NCBI GenBank assembly: GCA_032158125.1
Contig: JASKOT010000005.1
Coordinates: 558,001-622,000 of the forward strand
Origin: Papiliotrema nemorosa
Lineage: Eukaryota > Basidiomycota > Tremellomycetes > Tremellales > Rhynchogastremaceae
Direction of reading: 5' to 3'
DNA length: 64,000 nt
In this document: piece by piece, positions 45,645-57,065 of the stretch
Layout: the number at the start of each line of letters is the position of its first letter
Position numbering within the stretch: position 1 is the first letter of the stretch
Program-made: the position numbers and the translations under genes
Notes under the pieces: generated by a model
The model's database searches: none
Seen by the model: the letters and a program-made list of their open reading frames with translations, nothing else
Told to the model about the DNA's origin: nothing

Positions 45645-48585
45645 ATGGCCGTCGTCTCACCTGTCCGAGGTTCAACCGCACCTGCCATCACTTCTCCTCT
45701 TCTCGCTTGGCCCTCCAAGCCTGTCGAACGTTCATCTCCACTCAGCAGCCCTTCATCGATCAGCGCGTTCGAGTCTCAATCTCTCGGTTCGATGTACAGC
45801 AAAGCGGGCTCGAGCTCTTCCCATACCCTCACTTCGGCCAGCTCCAGTAGTATCAATGCTCACTCGCCGACTTACGATCTAAAGGGCAAAGGAAGAGCAC
45901 CAGATGTAGTGGTATCGGAGGATGACAGGCGCTATGGACCACCAAAGCAACCGCTGACGCCGAACCAGCTGGGTCGAATAGCTCAGTCTTTCGGAATTGT
46001 CATCCCTTCCTTGCCCCTCCCATCACCCACGTCTTCGCCATCTGGAACGACCAGACACCCTTCCACCATCACCCCAACAAGAGCTTCACCATATTTGTTG
46101 ACCGTCATACCGCCATTTGCGCTGCTGAATCCAAGTGGAGTGGATGAGGAGAGGAGGAGAAGGTGGAAGCGGGGGAGATTGTTACCCCTTCAACCGACTA
46201 TGGGGTCCATGTTGCTCTGCATAGCCAGGGAATATGGACTTCCATCTACCACAGGTCTAGAGCTGTTCCTGGTCAACTCGGCATCTTCGATATCCTCCTC
46301 GGCGTCTACAGTTTCCACCGACGAATGTGCCGGGCCACTTATATCGCCTTCGACGTGGTCTACCCTATTCTCCACGTATCTACACCACTCGACATCACGC
46401 TCTTCATCGCCCTCGCATACCCCTTTGAGGTCGACAGGACCACTGGGGCGTGATGTCGCCTTCCCACCTTCCCCCTTGTCACTCGTAGAGAAACATACAA
46501 AGTCTGAACAGCACAGCTTTCACTCGAGCGGCGATAGGTTTGTAGGCTCGAACCAGTCTACAGCCTCTTCCGGATCATCGCGATTGCCTCTCACCCCAGG
46601 TTCTTCGACGCAGGCATCCTTGTCAAGCATGATAGCTGGGACCATAGAGTTCGACGTTGATCCAAATGTAGCAATATGGCTAGACGAATGGAGGCGTAGC
46701 GGAAGGGGACATAGGCGCAAGGCTTCCAGCCTCTCAGACTCAGGGGCATCCATCACTGGTGGAAAGAGGCAGCTGCGGCTGGTCAAAAAAGTGGAGGACG
46801 CTAAATCGCGGAATGAAAGGCTCGACCCACACAGTGTTGCGTCGCTCAATGGCGGACGGTCTCGGGCGGCGACCTCGTCCATCTCCTCAGAGAGAAGTCT
46901 TCAAGAGGCAGACCTCAATGTGCGCTTCGGTGATCGGACAGGGAGACGACTGAGCATCCAGCATCCTCTGCCAGGCTTGATCAGCGTTTCCCCCAGCATG
47001 GATCAATTTACCGAGTCGGATCAGACTAAAGACACCATCGATCCTAGTCTTCTCGCACCGGAGATTGTCGAAGTGGACGGAAGGAATATTGAGGATCTTC
47101 TTGCCAGCCCGATAGAGCTTGACAAAGTGCGTTTGGAGCGGGTGAGAATGGCAGATGGGCCCAAGAGGGGCAGCGGGCTTGTCATGGCGGAAGAACTGGA
47201 TGATCTCGAGAGAAGTGAGTCTAAGCCATCTACCGTGATACTAAAGCTGACCACTTATCATAGTCATGCGCTCGTTGTCACCACGGGAAATACGCGTCAC
47301 ATCCCCTCGAGCTTTGACACCCCGTATGACCGCCAAAATCGCCGCTGCGAAAGTCCAAGCCTCGAGCTTGTCTCTGCCCATAGCATCGCGCTCGACGCCA
47401 ACATCGCCTCTTGCAAGGGGCCAAGCCAAAATGCAAGCAGTCCCTCCGCCATTACCAGTCCGACCCAAAATGCCCCACACGCCGAAGAGCTCAAATGGTC
47501 CCGACGAAGCGACCAGTCAGACTCAGAAGGGTCGCGACAAACCCAGCTGGCCAGCGGTCCCATATGATTCGCCCGTGTCGCCAAACATGGATGACATGTT
47601 TAGACCGCAAAATGCTTCTGCGAGTATCTCCGCCGAGACGTTGAAGCGCATGCAGACATCTCCGCCCAGACAACCTGCCACCGAATGGCGTCCGCCTCGT
47701 CCTCCCCGACCCAAAAGTCCCGATTTGTCGAGCTTCGGTCACGCTCGTACACTCTCTCATACCCTCTCGCCCGAGCTCGCGGAGCAGCTCCGTTCGCCAA
47801 CATCCGCCGTGCACCCTGCCGATTCGCCGGCTAGCCCTCCGCCAGAGTCCAAACCCAGGCTGAGGGGTCGAGCGGGAAGTGTTAGCCTGAAAGGGTTGCG
47901 ACATCAAATGTCAGGAAAGAACTTGAACTTAAAATGGGGCAATGACAAAGACAAGGAGCCCATGCCTAGTACTACGAAAGAGACCGTGGGCTTGTTCAAG
48001 GGTGCAACTGAAGGCACATCCGCCTCGACGTTTGCTAGTCTACGCGATAGTCTGCCAGCCACGGGAGAGTTTGGACAAGTCGAATCCGCTACCCTGCCAC
48101 AGGCGCAAGAAGCAGGATCAGCACCTGCTCCAGCTCCCGGATCAGGAGGCAAACACGGTCTGGCTTCCCGCTTCTTCTCGTTTGGAAGAAGGGGATCCAC
48201 CAAAGATGTGCACCCGGCTCAAAGATCCGTTTCCGCCCCAAAGACTGCGACCATCTCGTCACCCATCAGTTCCTCGTTCCACAAGGTGGAATCGAATACA
48301 ACGCCTCTGTCCCGTGCGTCGGAATCTAGCGCTCGACTTGCATCGCCTCCAGCCGCAAACGAAGTATCTCCGCCAGTCGTGCCGGCCATATTACCGCAGT
48401 CGCCTTCCAGTCCTGCGTCACCCAGGAGTGTAAAGAGGAAACCGGTGCCCGGGTTCGAGGGGGTAGTATCGGACAGTCACGGTCACGGGGAGGACGGAAT
48501 GAGACCGAGCGATAGTATGAACAGCATGAGGAGCTTTGTGCTGGCGGATCCACCAAAGGGAAAGGCAGCGAAGAATCTCGCCTGA
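45645..48585 (+). CDS. Large Ser/Pro-rich protein of unknown function
   Basis: Start ATG 45645 (MAVVSPVRGS); the upstream in-frame codon at 45630 is TTG. Two exons joined at about 47214-47264 give roughly 960 residues. Most is low-complexity Ser/Pro/Thr/Arg with runs of SSPS and SRSSSP. Ordered-looking islands are KQPLTPNQLGRIAQSFGIVIPSLP, SPYLLTVIPPFALLNP and LQPTMGSMLLCIAREYGLPSTTGLELFLV near residues 105-215. A second set lies near FDVDPNVAIWLDEWRRSGRGHRRKASSLS and IVEVDGRNIEDLL. The C-terminus has SARSASLASP-type repeats and SPSSPASPRS phosphosite-like stretches. I recognise no catalytic domain; a cell-wall, polarity or cytoskeletal scaffold is a guess. No membrane segment. Confidence 0.7.
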
Positions 48586-48836
48586 GAGGGTGGGCATAGT
48601 GAGTGACGAGGCAAAGGCGCAGGAGAGCTGTTCGGAATGTGCACCAATACCATAGCCACGGTGCTTTGCATAAAGGCAATCAATGCATGCTGCTGCTGGA
48701 CCGTACGATCTATTCTCACCGCGTTGCTTGCCATCACACGGCCCACGGAACGCAGGACTCGCCTATGACTCGCCGTATATTGAGGTCCTTATGCCGTACT
48801 TAGGACAGCCCCAAGTCCAGCTTCATCCTATCGCTT
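48586..48836. other. convergent intergenic
   Basis: 251 bp between the stops of the Ser-rich gene and ATX1; two 3' UTRs. Confidence 0.4.
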
Positions 48837-49352
48837 CTAGGCCGAAGCGGTAAGTTTGGCAAGTTTCGCCTCGTCCTCAGCCTTGTCCTTCTGTCTTATC
48901 TCCTTGCCGGTCTTGGCGATCTTTGCGGTGATCTCGTCGAAATCCGGTAAGGCTGGACCCCAAACTATGACTTTCTGGGTGTCAAGGGAGACGGAGTATG
49001 CGTTGGCTGGGGTCAGTTGTGGACCTCTCCTTTGTGGCTCATTTTTTGGAAGATGGAGGATAAAATGGAAGGGACGCGGCGGGGAGAAAAGGCAGGCGAG
49101 ATTATAGGTGTCGCGATTTGAGGTAAGTCTGACCTGCAGGGCGCGGAATGTGAGGGGAGTGCATTGATGACTGAAACAAGAGAGGGCGAAGGGGAGCAAC
49201 CAACGTACGAGCTTCGATATTCTTCTTAAGTACCCGATCTATGGCTCCTGAACATCCTCCACAGGTCATCTTGACGTCGTACACGTATGCTGGAGCTGAA
49301 GGAGACTGATATCAGCTCGGACACAAATCAGGTGGACTCGGCTCACAGCCAT
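48837..49352 (-). CDS. ATX1: Copper metallochaperone Atx1
   Basis: Small HMA-domain protein delivering Cu(I) to the Golgi copper ATPase. Exon 1 is ATG GCT only (49352-49347); an intron ending gctgatatcag leads to SPSAPAYVYDVKMTCGGCSGAIDRVLKKNIEA. The copper site is MTCGGC (MxCxxC). A longer intron (~190 nt, donor GTACGT, near 49210 to 49020) precedes PNAYSVSLDTQKVIVWGPALPDFDEITAKIAKTGKEI. The lysine of TGKEI corresponds to the conserved Lys near the copper site. A charged tail QKDKAEDEAKLAKLTASA extends beyond yeast Atx1. The phase works only with the TCT-CCT acceptor, which is why I chose it over the nearer AG. Confidence 0.9.
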
Positions 49353-49663
49353 TTTGACAAACTCGACCTGTTTCTCTGAAGATATGGGTGTGTGTATAGA
49401 GATTGAAGATGAAAGAGCGTATCAGCTCAACTGATACGAGGGTACCAAGAAGAAAGGATGTTGAATGAAGTGATTGCTCAGCAACAGTGGTCGTCGACGA
49501 AACCCATGGCGACATCATTCCACGCGGCCGCGTCGATCCGGTTTCGGAAATGACCAAACCTTGGTGTTTCAAGCTTACCACCGGATGAGCAGACAGACGG
49601 TACAAGTCGGAGCTAGGCAGGATGAGAGATACATGTGAACTGTACATTGAGCTACTGAAGATC
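49353..49663. other. intergenic, ATX1 promoter
   Basis: 311 bp between two minus-strand genes: the ATX1 upstream region and the 3' UTR of the Q/P-rich gene. Copper-responsive elements (TTTGCTC-like) were not seen. Confidence 0.4.
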
Positions 49664-50618
49664 TCATGCATCTATTGTCGGTGCTATCGAGACACCCTCG
49701 CGTAATCTCCTCTCCAGCTCTTCATTCTCCTTCTCCATCGCCTCTATTCTGCTCTGCAACGTCCCCTCGTCCATCCCAAACCCACTCCAAGCTTCACCTG
49801 CATCTAAAGGTATATCTTCTACTCAATCAGCCCTGCCAGATCCAGCCGAATCGATATCACTCACTCAATCGCTCCGGACCGAAAATATCGCTCAGGATCT
49901 CCTGTCTGGCTCTAAACCTCTGCATGGCCAATTCTCGATGATCTATCTCGTCGACTGCATCCGCCCATGGTTCAGGTCCCGTCGAGTCGAATTTTGCATT
50001 AGGTGGAGGGAGAGGATTGGGATTTCTCTGTTCACGACCGCTTTGGGTGGGATTTGGTGGGTATCGTTTGAGCGACTCGTTTGTTATCCTTTGTCCGGTC
50101 TATCGTTAGCCTACATCCATTGACTCGGTACCCAACATGACTCGAGGAACTTGTAGTTGCAAGAAGCCAGTGTGATGAGTCTGACGCGTGATCAGACTTA
50201 CCGGTTTGTAAGGCGCTGCAGGTCGAACTTTCATTCCAGCTCCTTGGGCCTGTGCAAAATTCGTTTGTTGTTGTTGTTGAGCGAAACTTTGCGCTTGGGC
50301 AAATTGCATCGCCGTCATGCCACCAGGTGGCATACCCATACTAGGCACCAGGGGAGTGGCAGGCATCTGGCCCATACCGCCCATCCCGCCCATTTGCGGG
50401 AACCCGCCGTGTTGTGCAGGCATGTTCATGTGGGTAGGTGGAGGACCGGAAGATGACGATGAAGGGAGTGGAGGTCGAGATTGCATGGCTTGGAGAGTCG
50501 CTTGTTGTTGTGCGTACCCTTGTTGCGCCAATGCAGTGAGGTCGGCAGAGGTCATCGGGTTGAAGGATTGAGAGGGGTAGGGAGGCTGGAATCCGGGTTG
50601 GCCTGGGTATCCTTGCAT
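49664..50618 (-). CDS. Gln/Met/Pro-rich protein with C-terminal coiled coil, unknown
   Basis: Start MQGYPGQPGFQPPYPSQ (50618); upstream in-frame codons lack an ATG. The first ~140 residues are Gln/Pro/Gly/Met-rich (ALAQQGYAQQQATLQAMQ, GGMGGMGQMP), like transcription-coactivator disorder. After an intron (donor at 50201) TGQRITNESLKRYPPNPT, then PNAKFDSTGPEPWADAVDEIDHRELAMQRFRARQEILSDIFGPERL follow. A last exon adds EDIPLDAGEAWSGFGMD and a coiled coil LQSRIEAMEKENEELERRLRE. The DEIDxRELAxxRF...EIF block looks like a conserved fungal motif, possibly of a chromatin-remodelling or coactivator subunit, but I cannot name it. The polyQ segment comes from a TTG run in the plus strand at about 50262. 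Confidence 0.68.
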
Positions 50619-50980
50619 CCTAGCAAGATTGAAACGATACACAGAGTCTATAGGCCACTCGCTGTCGGGCAAATCCTGCTGTAGGCGTTCTCAAGGGTAG
50701 ACAGAAATGTTGTATCGCTTGAATACGCTTCTCGACAACATGAGGGGCCGACACTGGACGCGAAGGAGACGTTGTTTAGTCCCTCCATTTTATTATGTCA
50801 CACTGTCCTGCCCATTTTTGTTTGGTTCCAGATACAAGGTAGTCTCGCATGATCCCTTCATCCTTGCATTGCGATGCCTCTAGTGAAGTGCCCTCAGAGC
50901 TTGCTGCAGTCGATGGATACGCTCACTCGTCACAGATGGATCATTCCAAGTCAAAGGCATGAAACACTACCAAAGGCAAC
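50619..50980. promoter_or_regulatory. divergent promoter region
   Basis: 362 bp between divergent starts. ATG 50874 opens a frame that does not join the downstream gene. Nothing else seen. Confidence 0.3.
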
Positions 50981-52038
50981 ATGCGGCCGCTCCCGAATCC
51001 CGCTCCATCAAGGCGGCAACATAACAATGCTGATCAGCCTGGTCCATTTGGACACATCATCTCTGACTCAGTGTTGACTAGCCATTCGTATAGGATGAGG
51101 AAACGGACACTTCCCCTAGCGAGCCTCTTTGACCCTCCCGCGCCAGCGCATCTGCCGACCACTTCCTCATCCTCTGCTTTCTCACTGCAGACACTTCCAC
51201 CATACGCCACCCTCGACGCGTCTTCACCCCAAGCGAACATGTCCGACCTGTCCAGACAGATATTTGCCCGGAACAGGACGAGCAGGATATCGACGACCAC
51301 CGACGGTGACGGGGCAAGCTTCGTCACTGCCCGAGGGACGCTCAGGAGTGTCAAGCCAGATGGGACTATCAACGACGAAGAGGTACTCGTTTGGATCGGA
51401 CCAGAGCATCTAGAACCAGTGGGTCGTCTTTGTGGTATGGATTTTAACTGAACATAGCCTGAATCACCTATTTCTACCATCCGGACTTCCTCTGTGGACA
51501 ACGACGAGACACCATTCCCAAGCAGAGTATTGAGGCTCTATCATCCCCCGAAGGAATTGAGAGGTGTACAGCATTCAATATACAAGTTCTTTGAGGTGGA
51601 TTCTTGGGAGTTGCTGGCCAGTGCAAAGGAAGGGATGGAGCGGGCTTTTTGGGGACTGATCATGCCTAGTATAGCGGGACTGAGGGGGATAGGCGACACC
51701 GTCACGGAACTGGTCGAAGGGTGAGAATGGCTCGTCGAAGGAAGACTGAACATAGATTGACACTGCCTATCATAATCAATACGCGCTCAGAGACCCCGAG
51801 TATCATCGACTCGAACATCAACTCGCACACCGCAGATCGCCTGCCGCATCAGGCGAGGTTGTACGCCGACGAGACGATCTACACCCTCAGGTTACCCAAA
51901 GAAAGTGTACAGGCACTCGATCTGGGAAACACTGCCAAGCCGGTGATGATTCGTAAACGAGCGGGAATACCGGCTTGGGAAGGCAAAGAGGACAAAGGGC
52001 TGGGGTGGGGTAGGGAAGTTGCGCCCGGATGGCGATGA
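50981..52038 (+). CDS. Conserved-looking protein of unknown function, three exons
   Basis: Translation can start at MRPLPNPAPSRRQ (50981) or at MRKRTLPLASLFDPP (51095), same frame; the second has better composition but either is possible. Exon 1 contains LSRQIFARNRTSRIS and FVTARGTLRSVKPDGTINDEEVLVWIGPEHLEP. A 42-nt intron (about 51420-51462) joins to PESPISTIRTSSVDNDETPFPSRVLRLYHPPKELRG, SIYKFFEVDSWELLASAKEGMERAFWGLIMPSIAGLRGIGDTVTELVEG. A second intron joins to LTLPIIINTRSETPSIIDSN and LYADETIYTLRLPKESVQALDLG, ending PGWR. No domain recognised. The hydrophobic stretch WGLIMPSIAGLRGIG is short for a membrane span. The codon-level frame is intact over all exons. Confidence 0.6.
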
Positions 52039-52921
52039 CTCTTTCATGACTCATTATTATTGACAATTGTGAGCTTCATGTAACGTAACTTCACTTCCCT
52101 TGGACCCTGCTGATGTCAGATCACTTTTGAATTGTGAATACGATTTGATCCTCGTGAGAAGATTGGACGCCCCTTGAGGGCAAGGCATGGCAGAACATAC
52201 TCATCTTGTTGAAAGTCTACACCCGCTGTTTCGGGGAGCCGTGAAGCCCTAGTCGTCAGCTCACGGATACTGATCGTGTGAATCAAATGAAAAGCTGATC
52301 GACTTCGATGAGGCGCGAGACTTCAGAGGTATTCTTACTAGCGAAGATGTTGGCGGCATTAAAGGCACGACTTGCATGGGGAAGGGCAGGTACATCAAGA
52401 CCCCTTTGTCCCCGCCCAACCCCCATCTTTGTCAAGTCCAGACTGCCACAGCGTGGCAGCTGTGCAGCTTCGACGCTGGGCATCCGAGCCCAGGCTGCGT
52501 AGTCTATTCGGTTGCTCAGTTGTTTGGTATTCCCAGCCAAACCCGCTGATAACCGCCACTACTGAACCTTTGCCTCACACCAATAGTATCTCATTTTACG
52601 CAATGATACTGACCAATCTTCCCGGTTCTTCCCGTACATTCAAGCAGAATTAAGGCCCGCCATGGATTTGACTATCAATGGCAAGGGGAGATAGTGGCAA
52701 ATAACCACCCAAAAAGGTCGTTTTCTCTTTCTGTTTGTTTGCCCCTGTTGTCCAGTCGGCCTTGATAAACAGGATGCGAAGGATACGAAGTAGCTCTTCT
52801 CATCCCCAGAGAATCAACACCCCCTTTTCTCATCCACTCGTTCTTGGATCGTCGTTCATTTCACCACGCAATAACTGCACCTTTTATTACCCCCTCGCCA
52901 TCATTGGTATCATTTCTCGCG
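52039..52921. other. gene-poor gap
   Basis: 883 bp without a supported gene. A minus-strand open frame of 85 codons (52283-52540) has no motif. This gap marks the switch from dense housekeeping genes to the secreted-protein region. Confidence 0.4.
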
Positions 52922-54657
52922 ATGCGTTATCTCTGTGAGAATCTCTTGCCTCGAACTGCTGCTGATGCCTTAGTCGCCGTCTTGCTACTTGTGTGTAGCC
53001 TTTTCGGGCAGACGATGGCCAAAAAAACGGGTGGCGCAGCTTCGCACCCTACGGTCAGCCGACGCCAGGTCACACGACAGGACATTCTTCGTCGATCGTT
53101 TGTGAAACGCAACAAGCAGCTGGTAGCTCGTGCTGCAGAACCGAGTGCCCGCCCTACTTGCTACTATCCTTCTTCGAGGATCTATTACGTGGGTATCTCT
53201 TCCAGTAAGGTGTGACCGAAAGCTGAGTGTAGACACCCGCGGTGTCCAATACGACACTGATGACTCAAGCTGCTTGTCTTAGCCTATGCCAATCGAATAC
53301 CCAGTACCAGACGATTCACTCTGCTTCATCCGCTGATCCGCTCACGCTCTAGATGTGTTGCGATCTCTTACAGCTTTACAGACCCGATTTGCAATCTCGT
53401 ACGGAGGATTGGCTTGAGCTTGAGATCGATGTTGAAAAGCAGTACTACAGTACCTCGTCAAACACACAATCTACCAGGCATCCGGACTGGTCGGTGACCT
53501 ACCTTACCAGCTGTTCCGCCGCTCCAGCTTGGCAGGATTGTCAGTCCACTGAATTCCTCATCGAAAAGGAAAGGGCGCTCATGCGACGCAGATAAATTCT
53601 GCTATCAACCATCGATCAAGGTCTCCAATCCGACCCAAAATTCCACACTAAACGTCGATACATGTGATCAGGCTTGCGTCTCAAACTCAAAGTAAGCTTG
53701 ATCTAGGTTCAACTCTGATGGACAGTTGCCGAGGTTGGTCGCACAATTATCGGACGAACAATTGTCTACTTGTGGTCGGCAGAAATATTTCTTGGGATTA
53801 TACAAACGATCCAGATTGGTCGAGCTCCATCTCCGGTCAGGAGTGCCCTAATGCCGGGTCTATGAGTCCTGGTCAGTGCTCTGACCAGCCCGAAATACTC
53901 CCATTGATGTTGCAGTAAATACCTGCGTGCAGTACTACGCTCAGACCAATCCCAGTTTGAGCGTGACGACATCGGTGAGTCATCACGACTATAGGGTGTT
54001 CGCCACATTGACGTGGTAGCCCAACTCTACTTTGACGGAACAATACTGCATAGGGGAATGCAACAGGCTTGGTCCAGCAAAGCAAGTATAATTTCGATCT
54101 GCCATCAACTATGATTGACGGTCAGATGTTCCGGATCGAGTTATATCCACCCTGCCAACTCGGCGTCGCATACTTGTCAATTCACCGTGAGCGATTGCAT
54201 CATTATTGTGTTGACTGAGACTCAGAGCGCCCAACCATTCACCTCGCAGCCGTACATTGTCAACACTGCCTCGATGACCGTCTCACGAACAAGGTGCCCT
54301 AGGACCGAGCGCCCCTGCCGGGTAAGTGACGGGTCATCGGGCGGACGATCACTGACAAGACATAGCTTCATACTGTCATGTCCCTTCAACCAAATTGTCC
54401 GGGGGTCAAACCATGATTGGTATAGGTGAGGCCGATTGTCTGGGCTTGTGCACACAGATTTCAGGGTGAGTGTGCCCCAGTCAGTAAGCTCTAAGGCAGG
54501 ACTGACTTTTAGCTGCGTCGGGGTATCATTCTCTGCAAACAGTGGGGATTATTACCGAGGCTCTTGCCTGTTGGCCGTGAGCATGATGTTTGACTCTCGT
54601 ATGGCACTGACTCTCGAAGAACAGTCTCACCCAAGATTCCGCAAACACAGGATCTAG
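52922..54657 (+). CDS. Secreted Cys-rich protein with four PAN/Apple-like modules
   Basis: Signal peptide: hydrophobic core DALVAVLLLVCSLFGQT. A basic, dibasic-rich region follows (SRRQVTRQDILRRSFVKR), which could be a propeptide. Spliced exons then give four similar modules: (1) C-x3-C-x6-CVAISYSFTDPICNL; (2) TCDQACVSNSNCRGWSHNYRTNNCLLV; (3) YCIGECNRLG...QCSGSSYIHPANSASHTCQF; (4) DCLGLCTQISGCVGVSFSA...GSCLL. Each has C-x3-C, then C-x-(A/G)-x-S-(Y/H/F), then C-x-(L/F), the core of PAN/Apple domains that bind protein or carbohydrate. Exons are small and some boundaries between modules are not resolved, so the full exon chain is partly inferred; exons are listed by motif, not by verified frame. 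Ends near 54657. Extracellular or wall-associated. Confidence 0.6.
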
Positions 54658-55684
54658 CTCTCGATGGGATACTCTCCTAATTGGCTCCTGTTAACGGGTG
54701 TTGATAATATTCGAAGTTCTTTTATACCCAAGTTGCGCGCGAAATAGATGATTCTGTCTCTTACGGACTACTCGGAATGGACAATGTTTGAAATGAATGT
54801 TTTCGATCTAGTCTCTTTGCGCAGGCTCCTCACATGCAAGGGGATCCAGAGGAATGTGGCTCAGGGTCGAGTGGCAATATAGCATCATATACAGAGGGAA
54901 GTGGTGGTCACCTCTGCGCGGAACTTCACAACGATTTCTATCGCTTTTGAGTTGCGCTGGTGCAGTCAATGTGGAACGCAGTGCCATACATGCCGAAACA
55001 TGATCCAGTGCCACTGGTCCCATGTCCGCGTCGAATCGAAGTGTGGAGAGCAAAAAAGGCGAGGGTGAGGTAGGGGACTCGCGCTTGTTCAGAGGTGAAC
55101 TCTTGACCGGCTGGTGTGGCTGAATTACAGTATCTTGCGTCGACCGTTGTACTGTATTACAGTATCTTATACTGCAAGTCCGGCAACCCCGGCATTCACT
55201 GATGAGAGGGTGATTCAAATCCTGGAAAGCGTCTTATCCCATCGATCTTTCGCCAAACCGCTCGCTTGATACTCACGGGGATGGGAATGAAGAGAAAGAC
55301 CACTGACATCAAAGGGGTGTACGTGTTCCATCGTGAGCTCAGCCGCGATGATACTATATTGTTGTCGTTCACTGACCGAGAACGGTTGGTTGTCTCATAT
55401 GACTGTAGTTTGACACCCGCAGAGGCGCAACTCTCTAGAGGTCTTCTCACTAGGCGAAGATGCTAGCGTTCGAGATGTACTGCAGCACGCCAATCGTTTC
55501 TTCAATGAAAGGATACTTCAGTAGCTTCTAGCGCTCTGTCTGCTGGAGTGGGTATCTTTTAGAAACATAAAATCACAGATTCTTCCCCCTTAATGCCCCA
55601 TGCCCAACCATTTTCGTTGGGAATTCTATTTAACAAATATTCACCTTCACAGTTGTCTTTTGGCTGCAGCTGGAAATTTTTGAC
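54658..55684. other. long intergenic gap with a small palindrome
   Basis: 1027 bp without a supported gene. It contains TACTGTAtTACAGTA (55150-55164), a perfect 7-bp inverted repeat around one base. A half-site TTACAGTA also occurs at 55125-55132, within a direct repeat ATTACAGTATCTT (55124-55136 and 55156-55168). Possibly a protein-binding site. Open frames of 136 and 84 codons on the minus strand are not convincing. Confidence 0.35.
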
Positions 55685-56525
55685 ATGTCTTTCCGCTCCA
55701 CTAATACCCTAGGCGGTGGCAGAGGAAGAAACATGGCTGATAGGTGGGCGACGGTTTCAGGTGGAAGAGCGAGAGGAGGCAGAGGCGGGAGGGGTCCAGG
55801 TGGAGGAAGAGAGAGTCTTCGTGCGACTTCATGTGACCTCGAAAGCGTGGGCTCGACTCGAGGGGCTGCATTGGAATCGACGAAAAACAAACCTTCGCAC
55901 GTCACCCAGCCTTCTTCGAGCAAGAAGGCATCTTAGGACACCAGAATCACTGGAAAGGCGCTCTATGTTCCAGGAAGAGGAGAACGAACCCTGAGCATGA
56001 TCGATTGGAAGTCCAAGCGTGAGAGTCTCGACACGGCCGTGGCGGTGTGTGCGAATCTTTCCCTTCTCCAAGACTTCCACGAGAGCCTATCGCAAGCTGG
56101 ATCAGACATCAATGCTTACGCCAAGCGAGCTTCTCTCGCCTTTCAGCAGAAAAAAGAGCTCGACGTGAAGGGATTCGTGAGCGCTGTCAAGTCGATGGAC
56201 GATGCTTGGTCCGTTGTCGTAAACTTTATGCCAAACGACGATGAGAACGCCGAAGATTTCGACTTGTCAGGAACGAGCCAGCTAGATTACGCAGTGGCGC
56301 TCAAAAGGTATGAAGTGGACGTGGACAGCGTCGGCGCTACTCGCCAGCTTCATCGAACCGCAGCCTAATGAAGCGCCTACGGCCACGGCAGACAGCGCAG
56401 GTAAGACAGCTGTGGATGAAGTGACGCGATCGCTTGGTGATACGCATCTGGACGGGGCCATGAGATCTGAGGATGACGATGAGGGAGACATCTCCGACGA
56501 CGGATCCATCACATATGTCTACTAG
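55685..56525 (+). CDS. RGG-motif protein with an unknown helical domain
   Basis: Exon 1 encodes MSFRSTNTLGGGRGRN and ARGGRGGRGPGGGRE, an RGG box suggesting RNA binding. An intron (about 55847-55935, donor GTGGGC, phase 0) leads to TRITGKALYVPGRGERTLSMIDWKSKRESLDTAVAVCANLSLLQDFHESLSQAGSDINAYAKRASLAFQQKKELDVKGFVSAVKSMDDAWSVVV, a mostly helical domain. A second intron (acceptor at ctcgccag) leads to FIEPQPNEAPT and an acidic C-terminus SEDDDEGDISDDGSITYVY. I recognise no family. The first intron is the least certain joint; without it the frame stops at 55933. Lone RGG proteins are often ribonucleoprotein components (inference). Confidence 0.55.
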
Positions 56526-57065
56526 CCTCGGGATCGATGGGCAGAGTCCCGTATGCGAGTCAGGACTCCGATTGGTATTAGGAAACTGTGGAATGGTTGT
56601 GGGAAGGCACACCTAGAACGAGGATGAGGAAAACTTGGAGCAGAATAGGTCGTTAGTATTCATACACGCGCTTATGCAATCTCACCCCTATCTGCCACAT
56701 GGTGTTCTACATGCAGCCGCTTCATCTCGTCTTCCTGGCCGTTTCGTCGGACGAAATTAGAAGGTCGAAAAGGCTGTCATGCTCTGCAATCGGTCTCCTG
56801 GCTCGCATTCTAAGGCGACCAATCTGTCGCAGATCGAGCTCTCTTTCTCCTTCCACTTGATCCGCGGCGTATAGCCTACTATAGTTTAGAGCCTGAGAGA
56901 TTGACCGAAATTTTCGTCGTTCATTCATCATTGCTGCAGTAACAGCTTCAAGCATCACATAATGCATGCGCCCATGTTAAGCCTTGACCCGATTATAAAC
57001 CCCTCGATATCGATTTTTCTTCTTGTTTCATTCTGCTTCCCTCCCGATTCTTCTCTTTACGAGCC
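56526..57065. other. intergenic
   Basis: 540 bp. A minus-strand open frame of 81 codons (56967-56722, rich in Arg/Glu/Leu) is the only candidate; no evidence beyond length. Otherwise the 3' UTRs of convergent genes. Confidence 0.35.

Noticed and set aside
52283..52540. 85-codon minus-strand open frame before the secreted gene
   Set aside because: No motif and overlaps other open frames on the plus strand; not supported.
54808..55218. 136-codon minus-strand open frame in the long gap
   Set aside because: No motif, odd composition, no flanking exon that extends it; likely chance.
56722..56967. 81-codon minus-strand open frame (Arg/Glu-rich)
   Set aside because: Only length in its favour; no conserved motif or exon partners. 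Kept as intergenic.
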